Source of the DNA: Legionella steigerwaltii
GTDB taxonomy: Bacteria > Pseudomonadota > Gammaproteobacteria > Legionellales > Legionellaceae
Direction: 5' to 3'
Assembly: GCF_001468065.1 (NCBI RefSeq)
Contig: NZ_LNYZ01000013.1
Location: 365,118 to 429,117 of the forward strand
Length of the DNA: 64,000 nucleotides
Position 1 is the stretch's first letter. The number at the start of each line of letters is the position of its first letter. A program made the position numbers and the translations under genes. Of this stretch, positions 54,290 through 62,938 are shown in pieces. The notes under the pieces were generated by a model. That model did no database searches. It had not been told where the DNA came from and saw nothing but the letters and a program-made list of their open reading frames with translations.

Positions 54290-55072
54290 CTATGTTCGTT
54301 TTTTTACAATAATTGCATCACTGACATTAGAAAAACCATGAACATTTAGCAAAAACGAGCCAATATGCGCATAAAGTTGACTTGAGCTTCCTCCATCCAG
54401 ATTAATTGCATCGATGCATGACAAGGGAGGTGATTTGAGTAACTGAGCAAGCTTGTTCGTAGTCATCGCTGCATTAGTTGAAACCAGAATAATTATTCTC
54501 CCATCCTCAGTGATTCCAAGAGCAGAACGGTCAGCAATACCTGGTTTGAGGGATGGAATTTTTCCTTTAATTAATAATCGGGGTCCGCTTTGAATGGCAA
54601 AATCAATATCATTGTCATGGCTAAAACGGTTTAAGCTGGAAATATACGCTTTATTATCCTTTACATAAAAAATTCCCCACCAACTAATTCGTTTCAAAGG
54701 ATTGATCAATTTTTTATTATTGATCCTAAGACCTAATGGCTTAAATTCATGATCAAAAAAACCTCCATTAATACTTAACAGTGCTTTGCTGTGTTCAGCA
54801 AATTGATCCGCAGAAGCATTTTTTAACGATAATTTTTTTGCGTTGACCAAGGCGAGTTTATTTTTATTGAGATCGATACGAAATACATAAATATGTGACC
54901 AGGGTGAAAGGATACCTCCAGAAAGGTCCTGATATTCAATACCGGGACTTAATTTACGCCAGTACCCTTCAGCATAGGAAAAATGGAATGGCATAAGGGT
55001 GATGCAAAAAACAAATAATAAATGGAACAAATATGATTTGTTTGCAGGATAAACATTGGTTTGTGAAGACAT
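54290..55072 (-). CDS. NAGPA-type phosphodiester glycosidase family protein
   Basis: The 260-residue protein has an N-terminal hydrophobic signal or anchor (residues about 12-34). It then carries the NAGPA/DUF2233 pattern: SINGGFFDHEF, IQSGPRLLIKG, RSALGITEDGRIII and the hallmark DGGSSSQL. The family hydrolyses phosphodiester-linked sugars or processes exopolysaccharide; the substrate here is unknown and it is probably periplasmic. Its start is only 45 bases from the divergent pmbA start, so the two share a promoter region. Confidence 0.85.
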   Translation of the reverse strand: MSSQTNVYPANKSYLFHLLFVFCITLMPFHFSYAEGYWRKLSPGIEYQDLSGGILSPWSHIYVFRIDLNKNKLALVNAKKLSLKNASADQFAEHSKALLSINGGFFDHEFKPLGLRINNKKLINPLKRISWWGIFYVKDNKAYISSLNRFSHDNDIDFAIQSGPRLLIKGKIPSLKPGIADRSALGITEDGRIIILVSTNAAMTTNKLAQLLKSPPLSCIDAINLDGGSSSQLYAHIGSFLLNVHGFSNVSDAIIVKKRT

Positions 55073-55117
55073 GTTATTGTATCCTTATGTACATCATTCA
55101 ATACCACGGAATCTCTT

Positions 55118-56476
55118 ATGCAAATTAGAACGCAACATAACAATAGTGAAGTACATAAGTCAACAATAGATTTAACTCGCTTGATGAATGATGTACTTGA
55201 ACTCGCCAAAAAAGAAGGCGCAACTGATGCAATGGTCGCAGTAAATAATGATAAGGGTTTTTCAGTGGATGTGCGCATGGGTGAAGTTGAAACGGTTGCA
55301 TTTAGCGAGGATAAGGGCGTTGGTTTGACTGTTTATATTGGGCAACGCAAGGGAGGGGCCAGCAGCACAGATACATCGCCTGCTGCGTTGGAGGCAATGG
55401 TAAAAGCAGCATGTGATATAGCTCGAGTGAGTGCTGAAGATCCATGCTTTGGATTAGCTGATAAAGAGTTGATGTCTCGAAATCATCCAGATCTTGATTT
55501 GTTTCATCCTTGGGATATAAATCCTCAACAAGCAATTGAGTTGGCTTTAAAATGCGAGAAGTATGCATTATCACTGGATAAACGAATAACTAATTCAGAT
55601 GGAGTAAATGTATCTTCATACGAGTCACACCATGGATTTGCCAATACACATGGTGGATCTGGATTTATCCATAGCACACGTCACGGTTTAAGTTGCTCTT
55701 TAATTGCGAAAGATGGTGAGGAAATGCAACGTGATTATGACTATACAACGGTTCGTGATTCACAAGATTTAGTAGACCCTCATGTCATTGCTAAAAATGC
55801 TGTTGATCGTGCGATAAGTCGTTTGGGTGCACAGCAGATTGCAACCCAAGCAACTCCAGTTATTTTTTCATCGCGTATTTCTAGTGGGTTATTTTCAAGT
55901 TTTATTAGTGCAATCAGTGGTTCAAATCTTTACAGAAAAAATACGTTCTTGCTGGACTCTATAGGGCAACAAATTTTCCCTGAGTTTATTCGGATTTATG
56001 AACAACCACACTTATTAGGTGCTCTGGGTAGTTCGGCATTTGATAGTGAAGGGGTTCCAACACGGCCTAATCTCCTGGTTGAAAAAGGGCGTGTGAAACA
56101 ATACGTATTAGGTAGTTATTCCGCTCGAAGAATGGGATTAAAAACCACAGCAAACGCTGATGGGGTTCATAATTTAACGATCGATCCAACAGCAGGTGAT
56201 CTTGCCGATTTATTAAAAAAAATGGGTAAGGGGTTATTAGTTACCGAATTGATGGGACAAGGAGTAAATATTGTAACAGGTGATTATTCACGAGGTGCCA
56301 GTGGCTATTGGGTTGAAGAGGGCAAAATTCAATATCCAGTTGATGGTATTACTATTGCAGGAAATCTAAAAGATATGTTCAAAGCTATTCTTGCTGTGGG
56401 TAACGATATTAATCCAAATATTGCAACACGATGCGGCTCCGTATTAATCGAAAAAATGATGGTCGCTGGGAAGTAA
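55118..56476 (+). CDS. pmbA: PmbA/TldE metalloprotease component
   Basis: The 452-residue protein matches PmbA (TldE) in length and motif (GATDAMVAVNNDKGFSVDVRMGEVETV near the start, SSRISSGLFSSFISAISG, GVNIVTGDYSRGASGYWVE near the end). With TldD it forms a protease that processes modified peptides such as microcin B17 and degrades the CcdA antitoxin in E. coli. The HExxH of TldD is absent, as expected. TldD is not in this window. The presence of a peptide-processing protease in the genome is of interest given the HExxH/peptide unit at 14.8 kb, but there is no direct link. Confidence 0.93.
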   Translation: MQIRTQHNNSEVHKSTIDLTRLMNDVLELAKKEGATDAMVAVNNDKGFSVDVRMGEVETVAFSEDKGVGLTVYIGQRKGGASSTDTSPAALEAMVKAACDIARVSAEDPCFGLADKELMSRNHPDLDLFHPWDINPQQAIELALKCEKYALSLDKRITNSDGVNVSSYESHHGFANTHGGSGFIHSTRHGLSCSLIAKDGEEMQRDYDYTTVRDSQDLVDPHVIAKNAVDRAISRLGAQQIATQATPVIFSSRISSGLFSSFISAISGSNLYRKNTFLLDSIGQQIFPEFIRIYEQPHLLGALGSSAFDSEGVPTRPNLLVEKGRVKQYVLGSYSARRMGLKTTANADGVHNLTIDPTAGDLADLLKKMGKGLLVTELMGQGVNIVTGDYSRGASGYWVEEGKIQYPVDGITIAGNLKDMFKAILAVGNDINPNIATRCGSVLIEKMMVAGK

Positions 56477-56514
56477 AAGGAAAATAAAACTCTTTGCGTC
56501 ATAGCAGGAGAAGG

Positions 56515-56542
56515 ATAGGCTGGGCTAGTAAGCTCAGCCTAT
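56515..56542. terminator. Bidirectional hairpin after pmbA
   Basis: ATAGGCTGGGCT and AGCTCAGCCTAT pair over 12 bp (one G-T) around a 4-base loop between the convergent pmbA and the membrane-protein gene. It overlaps the stop codon of the latter at 56539. Confidence 0.6.
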
Positions 56543-56808
56543 ACGAGTTTAAAATACCAGATAATCCAATCCAGAAATAAAGCAAAAATACAAATGCTCC
56601 AATAAGATAATGGAAAAGTAGGTGGATACACTGATTGCTTATATTGGCTCACATCATCGATTGATAAAATAATACAGAATAAAATTAAAGCAGGGAAAAC
56701 AATTGACAAACCACCCAGTTGCATCGGTGTGACACTACAAATTAGTCCGATCAAAAAATAACGCAAAAACCTCTTTAAGCCAAAGTGAATCATTTGCATA
56801 TTTTTCAT
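56539..56808 (-). CDS. Small membrane protein, second of a coupled pair
   Basis: The 89-residue protein starts at 56808 (ATGAAAAATATG). Its ATG overlaps the stop codon of the preceding gene (ATGA), so translation is coupled. Three hydrophobic helices follow a basic start (KRFLRYFLIGL), a segment also present in the upstream partner (KRFLRYLLIGT). The two thus look like tandem paralogues. Function unknown. Confidence 0.65.
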   Translation of the reverse strand: MKNMQMIHFGLKRFLRYFLIGLICSVTPMQLGGLSIVFPALILFCIILSIDDVSQYKQSVYPPTFPLSYWSICIFALFLDWIIWYFKLV

Positions 56809-57110
56809 AGTGCACCTGTAATTGCTAAATAAATTAAAATCAATAGAAACAATCCAATCGCGATTGTAAAAGTCCAACTGAGTAAATAAGCATACATAGG
56901 AGTAAAGGAGGGTAGAAACGTTCCGGTTACTTTTGCCATGATCAAATCATGCAGTGCGAGTACACAACTTACTTGAATCAAAAAGGGCAAGATAACCGTC
57001 AAAAAAAGAGGCAAAAACGTGACACATCCTGCAAACGTACCAATTAATAGATAGCGTAAGAATCGTTTGATGCTGTATTTTATATAATCAAGAATTTTGG
57101 GGGTCAACAT
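56805..57110 (-). CDS. Small membrane protein, first of a coupled pair
   Basis: About 101 residues starting at 57110, with a basic amphipathic start and three hydrophobic helices. It is related to the downstream gene by the KRFLRYLLIG segment and overall layout. An upstream Met at 57152 and the longer frame to 57236 are possible but would overlap the divergent lpnE start. Function unknown. Confidence 0.6.
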   Translation of the reverse strand: MLTPKILDYIKYSIKRFLRYLLIGTFAGCVTFLPLFLTVILPFLIQVSCVLALHDLIMAKVTGTFLPSFTPMYAYLLSWTFTIAIGLFLLILIYLAITGAL

Positions 57111-57234
57111 CGTTGTGAGTCGCTTATTTATATAATATTCAAAGAATATCATGCTTTTAATCAAGGTAGTGAACTTGCTTTGTTGATTCTTTATTCTACG
57201 CTTTAGGTAAGGGGATTGAAATTGGAGTCGCGGC

Positions 57235-58371
57235 ATGCGCAGGGTAATTTTGGCTGCATTGCTGGTAGTAAATACTGCTTTTGCAGGTGAAGAAATTGTT
57301 GGTTTTGCAGCATATGAAAATGGAGATTACTCCACTGCTTACCCTTATTTAATGAAATCGGCAAGGGATGGAAATCCCGAAGCCATGTATTTAATTGGTC
57401 GTATGTACCAATACGGTGAAGGTATAACTAAAAATTTTACTGAAGCAATGAGTTGGTATCAAAAATCCGCCGATAAAAATAATGCCTTGGCACAACTCAG
57501 TCTTGGGTTTATGTATGATCTGGGCCAAGGGGTAAAGCAAAATTTTCCAGAAGCATTTAAATGGTATATGAAGTCAGCAAAACAAGGAAATGCGATCGCG
57601 CAAAGAAACATTGGCCTAATGTATGTGACCGGTGATGGTGTTAAAGAAGATAAAAAAGCTGCATTCCAGTGGTTCGAAAAATCTGCAAAACAAGGATACA
57701 GTAAAGCACAAGTGAATCTTGCCTACGACTATATTATGGGTGAAGGAACAGCAAAAGATATTAACAAGGCTTTAGAATGGTATCAAAAAGCTGCCGATCA
57801 GGGTGACGTTAGGGCAGAGTATAGCCTAGGTCTTTTGTATACTGGGCAACAACCAGGTGTTGCCCAAGATGATAAATTAGCATTTTATTGGTTTTCTCAA
57901 GCAGCCAATCAAGGCCATGTCAAAGCAGAAACTTATTTGGCTTATTACTATCTAAAAGGGTATGGAGTTGAACCAAACCCAGAAAAAGCTGCTTATTGGT
58001 ACCAGGCTGCAGCACTGAGTGGACAACCTGAGGCGCAAGCTGAAATAGGTCAATTACTTCTAACTGGCACTGGAATTGATAAAGATTACCAACAAGCCGC
58101 ATATTGGTTTACTAAAGCTGCCGCACAGGGAAGTCCTATCGGGCAGGCCAAATTAGGTTATATGTATCTTGCTGGATTGGGTGTAGACAAAGATTGGATT
58201 AAAGCGTATGCCTTGTTTAAGATAGCGGCACAGAACAAAAATGAGGAAGCAGCAAAAGAGCTAAAGATGTTGAAAAATAAACTATCTGATGCTGATGTTA
58301 AAGCAGGCAATGATTTGGCCAAAGAAATAATTCAAAACAACAACTTTAAGGTACCTCAAAGAGAAGAATAA
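57235..58371 (+). CDS. lpnE: Sel1-repeat protein, LpnE-like
   Basis: The 378-residue protein has a signal peptide (cleaved after AFA) and about eight or nine Sel1/SLR units of about 36 residues, each with the (A/G)xxxLGxMYxxGxGV and AxxWYxKAAxQG signature (residues about 40-350). LpnE of L. pneumophila has the same length, signal peptide and repeat count; it binds host OCRL and is needed for efficient infection. The symbol rests on that resemblance. TTGGAG precedes the ATG. The C-terminal 30 residues lack repeats. Confidence 0.78.
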   Translation: MRRVILAALLVVNTAFAGEEIVGFAAYENGDYSTAYPYLMKSARDGNPEAMYLIGRMYQYGEGITKNFTEAMSWYQKSADKNNALAQLSLGFMYDLGQGVKQNFPEAFKWYMKSAKQGNAIAQRNIGLMYVTGDGVKEDKKAAFQWFEKSAKQGYSKAQVNLAYDYIMGEGTAKDINKALEWYQKAADQGDVRAEYSLGLLYTGQQPGVAQDDKLAFYWFSQAANQGHVKAETYLAYYYLKGYGVEPNPEKAAYWYQAAALSGQPEAQAEIGQLLLTGTGIDKDYQQAAYWFTKAAAQGSPIGQAKLGYMYLAGLGVDKDWIKAYALFKIAAQNKNEEAAKELKMLKNKLSDADVKAGNDLAKEIIQNNNFKVPQREE

Positions 58372-58557
58372 TTGTCTCTTGGAGTGCACCATTCATTTGC
58401 GTGAACGTATCTCCGGATCCTACCTAAAATTGTTAGTTTTTTGTAAAAAAATTTAAAGTTCAAAAATGATATTCCCTGGGTTGTGTAAAATAAATACTAT
58501 TGTAAATTTAAGGGCTAATGATCGAAGAGATCATTCTATTGCCTGAAGTGGTGTTTT

Positions 58558-59775
58558 ATGCAGGAACGACAAGAATTAATGAAAGAACTGATTAATAATG
58601 CAAATACTCCTGCATTATCGTTATCTTGGTGTCAAAAAGGCACCCGCCATGCTGTGGCTTATGGAAAGACTGATACATCAGCAGCAAACCTTGTTGATAC
58701 AAATACTTTATTTCAAGCGGCATCCCTCAGTAAACCCGTATCAGCAGCTATTATTTTAGATTTAGTTGCTCAAGGTCAATGGGACTTAGATACTCCTCTA
58801 GCGTATATTGCTCAATATGGCCCCCAAGAACTTTGGGATGACCCTCATTATGAAACGCTTACAACTCGCATGGTCATCGGACAATGTTCTGGTCTAGCAA
58901 ACTTTGGCCAGCCTGGTGAGGATGGAACAAAATTTATCGCAGAACCTAACACTCGATTTACTTATTCAGGAGTAGCACTTGATTTTTTAAAGCAGGCTGT
59001 TGAGAAAAAAACTGGAAAAAAATGGGAAGAAATTGCCCAAGATTTTTTTAAAAGAGCTGGCATGAAAAGCTCCACCTTTCAGAGGCAGTTGCCAGAAGGC
59101 CATCTCAACGGTGTTTATCGAGATGTTGCTAAAGCGCACAAAGTAAATCTATCTTCTGATGCTCCCTTTACTCCTTTACCACCATTACCAGACAATACAC
59201 CTGGGATCCCTGCAGGATCTATGCTTACAACCGCAGAGGACTATATCGCTTTTCTGCAGTATTGTTTTAAAAATGATTATCTTAGATCAACATTACTGAC
59301 AGGTGCTCTATCAGAACTACCCCAAACAACCTCCCCTGAAACCACACAAATCCAGTGGGGTTTGGGAATGGGAGTTTACAGAGATCTAGAAAAGACTATT
59401 GCATTTCATTGGGGAAATAATGAAGGCTCTATTTCATTTTGTGCAATGGACATGGCAACTGGTGATTGCGCCGTAAGTTTTTCAAATTCAATGAACGGAC
59501 CGACTGTGTTTCAGCAGGTAGCAGAGTCTATTGTTGGCGGTATAAAACCATTATTTCAATGGTTATCTACTTATTGTTGTTTTAAAGATGTAAACCCACC
59601 TAAAGCACCAGACGCAATTGTAGAAACAGTTTGTTCAATTCGCTCATTAGCCGACAAAAGCCCTGTACCGCATGGGATAGACATAACAAATCACTTCAAA
59701 CAAGGAGTGAAGCAATTACAAAGTGACATAATCCCAACTAGTTTTTCCGAAGATGCTAAAACCTTTATAGTATAA
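58558..59775 (+). CDS. Beta-lactamase-fold serine hydrolase
   Basis: The 405-residue protein belongs to the class C beta-lactamase/EstB-like group. The nucleophile motif SxxK is Ser56-Leu-Ser-Lys59, the YxN-equivalent is YSG at 136-138 and the KTG-equivalent is HWGNN. It may hydrolyse esters or peptides rather than beta-lactams, because the family is broad and the YSN motif is altered. There is no obvious signal peptide, which also argues against an ordinary periplasmic beta-lactamase. Confidence 0.82.
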   Translation: MQERQELMKELINNANTPALSLSWCQKGTRHAVAYGKTDTSAANLVDTNTLFQAASLSKPVSAAIILDLVAQGQWDLDTPLAYIAQYGPQELWDDPHYETLTTRMVIGQCSGLANFGQPGEDGTKFIAEPNTRFTYSGVALDFLKQAVEKKTGKKWEEIAQDFFKRAGMKSSTFQRQLPEGHLNGVYRDVAKAHKVNLSSDAPFTPLPPLPDNTPGIPAGSMLTTAEDYIAFLQYCFKNDYLRSTLLTGALSELPQTTSPETTQIQWGLGMGVYRDLEKTIAFHWGNNEGSISFCAMDMATGDCAVSFSNSMNGPTVFQQVAESIVGGIKPLFQWLSTYCCFKDVNPPKAPDAIVETVCSIRSLADKSPVPHGIDITNHFKQGVKQLQSDIIPTSFSEDAKTFIV

Positions 59776-59879
59776 TTAGCGATATTTGTGATCAATCAAA
59801 GTATATAAGCCAATTTTTTGGCATGCTCACGGGCACGCATACGTTCACGTTGGTGTAGAACAATAAATCTGTCATCAGC

Positions 59880-60806
59880 CTAATAGACATTGAAACTTTG
59901 CCGAATCACATTGACCGAGATTTTTCCATTTTTATCTTTGGTTCTTTTGAACAATGTATATACGGTAAGATTTAGATTTTCGCTCGTAGCATAAGCTACA
60001 CTGAGGAAGTAGGTGCTCTCTAGGGTTATTTGATCATTCGCTATATCAAGTTTTTTGAGTAATTCCGAGATTGTTCCTAAGTCTTTTATCCCATTTTCTT
60101 TTCTTGCCTTGATTAATTCATTCAGTTGGGTTTCCTTCATGCCGCTGCTTAGTGATTTGAGTACTTTTAGTGGTGCTGTATTGATATTAATTGGTGTCGC
60201 TTCAGGTAATGCAGTAATTAAAGGTTCGAGCGCCAAATAAAGTGGAGCGTTTACATCTTTGACCAGACGCAACTCAGACTTACTGCTCATAAATTGATGG
60301 CTGGGGTAATAGGGTGGTTTTTGACTCGTATAATAGGATAGATAATTGTCCTTGCCCCGTGCGAGATCATAAACAGAGAGCCAATCATTAATTGCTAAGG
60401 TTAACTTTACTTTTTCGGATTCAGCATTTTGCGGTATGACGGTACCGATAAGGTTTATAAACCCTAGCATTGCTTTCCTATTCCCTAAGTTATTAATGTT
60501 GTATAGGGCTTGTAAATCATAAAGTCCCCCCTTCAAGGTAACGGTGTTGTAGGTATTTTCCATATTAGAAGGATAGAGGCTGACGATTCCTTGAGGCGTT
60601 GCTTTAGTAAATTTATTTTTTTTATCAGCTAATTGACCAAGTGCCCAGAAGGGAACCGCTTGCGAAGCAAGATATAGCCTGTCATGCGTGACTATAAGTT
60701 TTGTACGGTAAATATCTAATTGTACTTTAGTGCTCATTGCTGTGGCTACAATTGCAACTAGAGTCATAATAAACAGTGAGGTGAGTAGGGCGCTACCTTT
60801 TATCAT
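59880..60806 (-). CDS. lspK: Type II secretion minor pseudopilin GspK
   Basis: The 308-residue protein begins MIKGSALLTSLFIMTLVA, with the prepilin leader ending at Gly and a hydrophobic N-terminal helix. The remainder has the GspK-type large alpha domain (NAESEKVKLTLAINDWL, PININTAPLKVLKSL, where the NINTA stretch is diagnostic). GspK caps the pseudopilus tip with GspI and GspJ. The start at 60806 is selected by GAAGG and follows the lspJ stop by one base; a GTG further upstream is unlikely. It is the last gene of the operon in this window. Confidence 0.9.
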   Translation of the reverse strand: MIKGSALLTSLFIMTLVAIVATAMSTKVQLDIYRTKLIVTHDRLYLASQAVPFWALGQLADKKNKFTKATPQGIVSLYPSNMENTYNTVTLKGGLYDLQALYNINNLGNRKAMLGFINLIGTVIPQNAESEKVKLTLAINDWLSVYDLARGKDNYLSYYTSQKPPYYPSHQFMSSKSELRLVKDVNAPLYLALEPLITALPEATPININTAPLKVLKSLSSGMKETQLNELIKARKENGIKDLGTISELLKKLDIANDQITLESTYFLSVAYATSENLNLTVYTLFKRTKDKNGKISVNVIRQSFNVY

Positions 60807-60807
60807 T

Positions 60808-61443
60808 TTAGCCTTCAGCATAAAGCGCACCCGCTAGAATAAAAAATAAATTTATTTCGCCCTGATCTTGCAAAGTCATATTAACTTGTATGGCTTTGGG
60901 AAAAGGCTCTTTGCGCTGGTTTAAAGCGACTGCTTGCTCTCTCCACTCAGGCAGTACTTGTAAATTTTGATTTAAATAACCGAAATGACAATTAGTAAGA
61001 CGGTTCAGCAAAAGCTTATCCTCATAGATGTTTTGATTGATTCTATCAAGAGTGCTCCAGGTTCTACGAATTAAGGCCCCTTGTTGACAGACATAAGCAA
61101 CTCGTTTGAGCGTACTGCGTTTTTCAATGCTTCCTGGGTTTACATCTCCATCACGAGTGAATTCTAGATAGTTCGTTTGTCCTATAAAAGCAGGCAACAG
61201 TTGCATGTCATTACTACGAATAGGACGTTCCAATGTTTGACTTGTATCTTGTTGAATGAGGCTTATTGCAAGTTGCAGCTCATTTAGACGTTGACTTTGT
61301 TCATTGACTCGAGAGCGTGTTGTGAATGCATTATACAAAACAGAGGAAGTGATTGTTGCCAAAATCGCAAACACTGCGAGTGCGATTAAGATTTCAATCA
61401 GGGTGAAGCCATTAATCTCTGTAGAAGTGATATTTTTTTTCAT
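60808..61443 (-). CDS. lspJ: Type II secretion minor pseudopilin GspJ
   Basis: The 211-residue protein has the short leader MKKNITSTEING followed by FTLIEILIALAVFAILATI, the class III prepilin signal cleaved by PilD before Phe. The globular part fits GspJ (QTNYLEFTRDGDVNPGS, LRRVAYVCQQG-type stretch). Its ATG overlaps the stop of lspI (ATGA), so translation is coupled. Confidence 0.92.
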   Translation of the reverse strand: MKKNITSTEINGFTLIEILIALAVFAILATITSSVLYNAFTTRSRVNEQSQRLNELQLAISLIQQDTSQTLERPIRSNDMQLLPAFIGQTNYLEFTRDGDVNPGSIEKRSTLKRVAYVCQQGALIRRTWSTLDRINQNIYEDKLLLNRLTNCHFGYLNQNLQVLPEWREQAVALNQRKEPFPKAIQVNMTLQDQGEINLFFILAGALYAEG

Positions 61444-61961
61444 GGTACATACCGAAATGCTTGCAGCTCTTCTCTAAAAGGGCCTGATTTTTCTGTACTC
61501 ACAGAAATAACTATTTTTTGAATATTTTTTTGTGGCGTGGAGCTCACTTTTGCTCGCCAGTACCAGTGTTCATTCAACATGGTTGTATCCTGGGTCGTTT
61601 CTTGACTTTGATTAATCTGTAATAAATTGAGCTGAATCATTGCTACACCTTGCATAGCAACCCAATGACTCACAGTTTTTTCTTTTACTCGGCGTGTTGT
61701 TTCTACATTTTGTGATATTGCTTTAAGCAGAGCAGTTAATGCAATTGCTATTATAGAAAGTGCTAGTAATACCTCAATTAAAGTGAATCCTGATTTATTA
61801 GACCTCTTTGGAAACTCTACTGAGGGGGCGGATTGCTTCGTCGATCCGGTGCTCGAATCCTCATGTACTAGCGTGTACACTCCGGTTCTGCGCGCCGTCT
61901 CTCCTTGCACTTCATCCCCCGCAGCGAGTTTCCGAAGAGGTCTGTTATATTGTGCATTCAT
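61440..61961 (-). CDS. lspI: Type II secretion minor pseudopilin GspI with long leader
   Basis: The 173-residue protein carries the pilin signal GFTLIEVLLALSIIAIALTALL, but the Gly is at residue 58 instead of the usual 6-12. Residues 7-54 are encoded exactly by a 144-bp palindromic element; without it the leader would be ten residues. The ATG overlaps the lspH stop codon (ATGA), so the long start is the coupled one. Whether PilD still processes this leader is an open question. Confidence 0.9.
   Translation of the reverse strand: MNAQYNRPLRKLAAGDEVQGETARRTGVYTLVHEDSSTGSTKQSAPSVEFPKRSNKSGFTLIEVLLALSIIAIALTALLKAISQNVETTRRVKEKTVSHWVAMQGVAMIQLNLLQINQSQETTQDTTMLNEHWYWRAKVSSTPQKNIQKIVISVSTEKSGPFREELQAFRYVP
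61800..61943. repeat. 144-bp palindromic element inserted in frame in lspI
   Basis: Terminal arms of 18 bases (61800-61817, AGACCTCTTTGGAAACTC, and 61926-61943) are inverted repeats with one mismatch. The length is 48 codons and the frame stays open through it. The right-hand end is similar to the 48-bp element in lspH. Confidence 0.75.
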
Positions 61962-62494
61962 TTAGTTTGTACCACATTAAGTTGCAATTCCCCATTACGT
62001 TTACCAATCAGCGATGCTAAATTATGGTCCTGTTTGCTGCCAAAATTCAAAGTAAAAGGGGTCATGTCACCGGAAGCAGAAATAATAATGGCAGGGGCTC
62101 CTGCTGGAGTTGAGTGATTGGTTTTCAAAGTAATATGTGCGTCTTGGGGAAAATAAGTCATTTTAAACACCCCTTTTTCGGAAATAGGCCTCCATTGAGT
62201 GTTGTTGTTGAGCTGTAGAACTTGATAACTGGCATTATCAATACGCAAACCCAGCGTGCCAGTTTCTAAAATAGCCTGCTGTTGCGCTAAACGAATTGTA
62301 TTAACTAATTGTTCTGCAGAAAATAAGATACGACGACTTTCACCAAAATCACCAAAAGCAATTAAGGCAAAACCAAAGGTTATGCCTATAATCACTAAAA
62401 CAATCAAGATTTCAATTAGAGTAAAACCTTGATTAGACCGCTTCGACACTTCTCTCTCTGTAGCGTGTTGTCGAAAAAGTCTATTTTTTCTCAT
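61958..62494 (-). CDS. lspH: Type II secretion minor pseudopilin GspH
   Basis: The 178-residue protein has the pilin signal GFTLIEILIVLVIIGITFGFALI after a 23-residue leader. Residues 5-20 come from a 48-bp palindromic element; without it the leader would be seven residues (MRKNNQG). The ATG at 62494 lies inside the end of lspG. The later part fits the GspH beta domain (LRIDNASYQVLQL, ...ASGDMTPFTL). Confidence 0.9.
   Translation of the reverse strand: MRKNRLFRQHATEREVSKRSNQGFTLIEILIVLVIIGITFGFALIAFGDFGESRRILFSAEQLVNTIRLAQQQAILETGTLGLRIDNASYQVLQLNNNTQWRPISEKGVFKMTYFPQDAHITLKTNHSTPAGAPAIIISASGDMTPFTLNFGSKQDHNLASLIGKRNGELQLNVVQTK
62435..62482. repeat. 48-bp palindromic element inserted in frame in lspH
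   Basis: Imperfect inverted arms (AGACCGCTTCGACA and TGTCGAAAAAGTCT) enclose a short core. The length is 16 codons. Read on the coding strand it shares AGAC-TTCG-ACGCT-GAAG features with the 144-bp element, and its first two bases supply the AG of the lspG stop codon. Confidence 0.65.
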
Positions 62495-62903
62495 CCCAGT
62501 TACCAATTTCGGCATTAATACCTGTACCTCCAGGTTGTCCCTCAGCACCGTAGGTGAATACATCTACATCACCGTGTTGACCAGGATTTAAATAAAGGTA
62601 ATCTCGGCCCCATGGATCTTTGGGAAGCGATTTCAGATATTGTTTCCAGTTATTCGGTGCTGGATTTGATGTGGGTTTCTCAACAAGTGCCAACAAGCCT
62701 TGATCAGTAGATGGGTAATTACCATTATCAAGCTTAAATAAATCCAGGGCATTTTGTATTGCAAGTACGTCTTGCTTGGCCTTTACTTTTCGTGCCTCAT
62801 CGGGACGGCCCATAATTTTAGGTACAACTATAGAAGCTAGAATACCTAATATAACAACCACAACCATGATTTCAATTAATGAAAAACCTTTTTGTCTATT
62901 CAT
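62481..62903 (-). CDS. lspG: Type II secretion major pseudopilin GspG
   Basis: The 140-residue protein begins MNRQKGFSLIEIMVVVVILG, with a six-residue prepilin leader, and has the typical calcium-site and C-terminal pattern of GspG (LDNGNYPSTDQGLLALVEKP, PWGRDYLYLNPGQHGDVDVFTYGADG-like). The start at 62903 follows TTGGAG; seven upstream codons of the frame are not used. It is the main subunit of the pseudopilus. Confidence 0.95.
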   Translation of the reverse strand: MNRQKGFSLIEIMVVVVILGILASIVVPKIMGRPDEARKVKAKQDVLAIQNALDLFKLDNGNYPSTDQGLLALVEKPTSNPAPNNWKQYLKSLPKDPWGRDYLYLNPGQHGDVDVFTYGAEGQPGGTGINAEIGNWDEKK

Positions 62904-62938
62904 TTTTACTCCAATTAACCACAAACTGATTTTTAACT

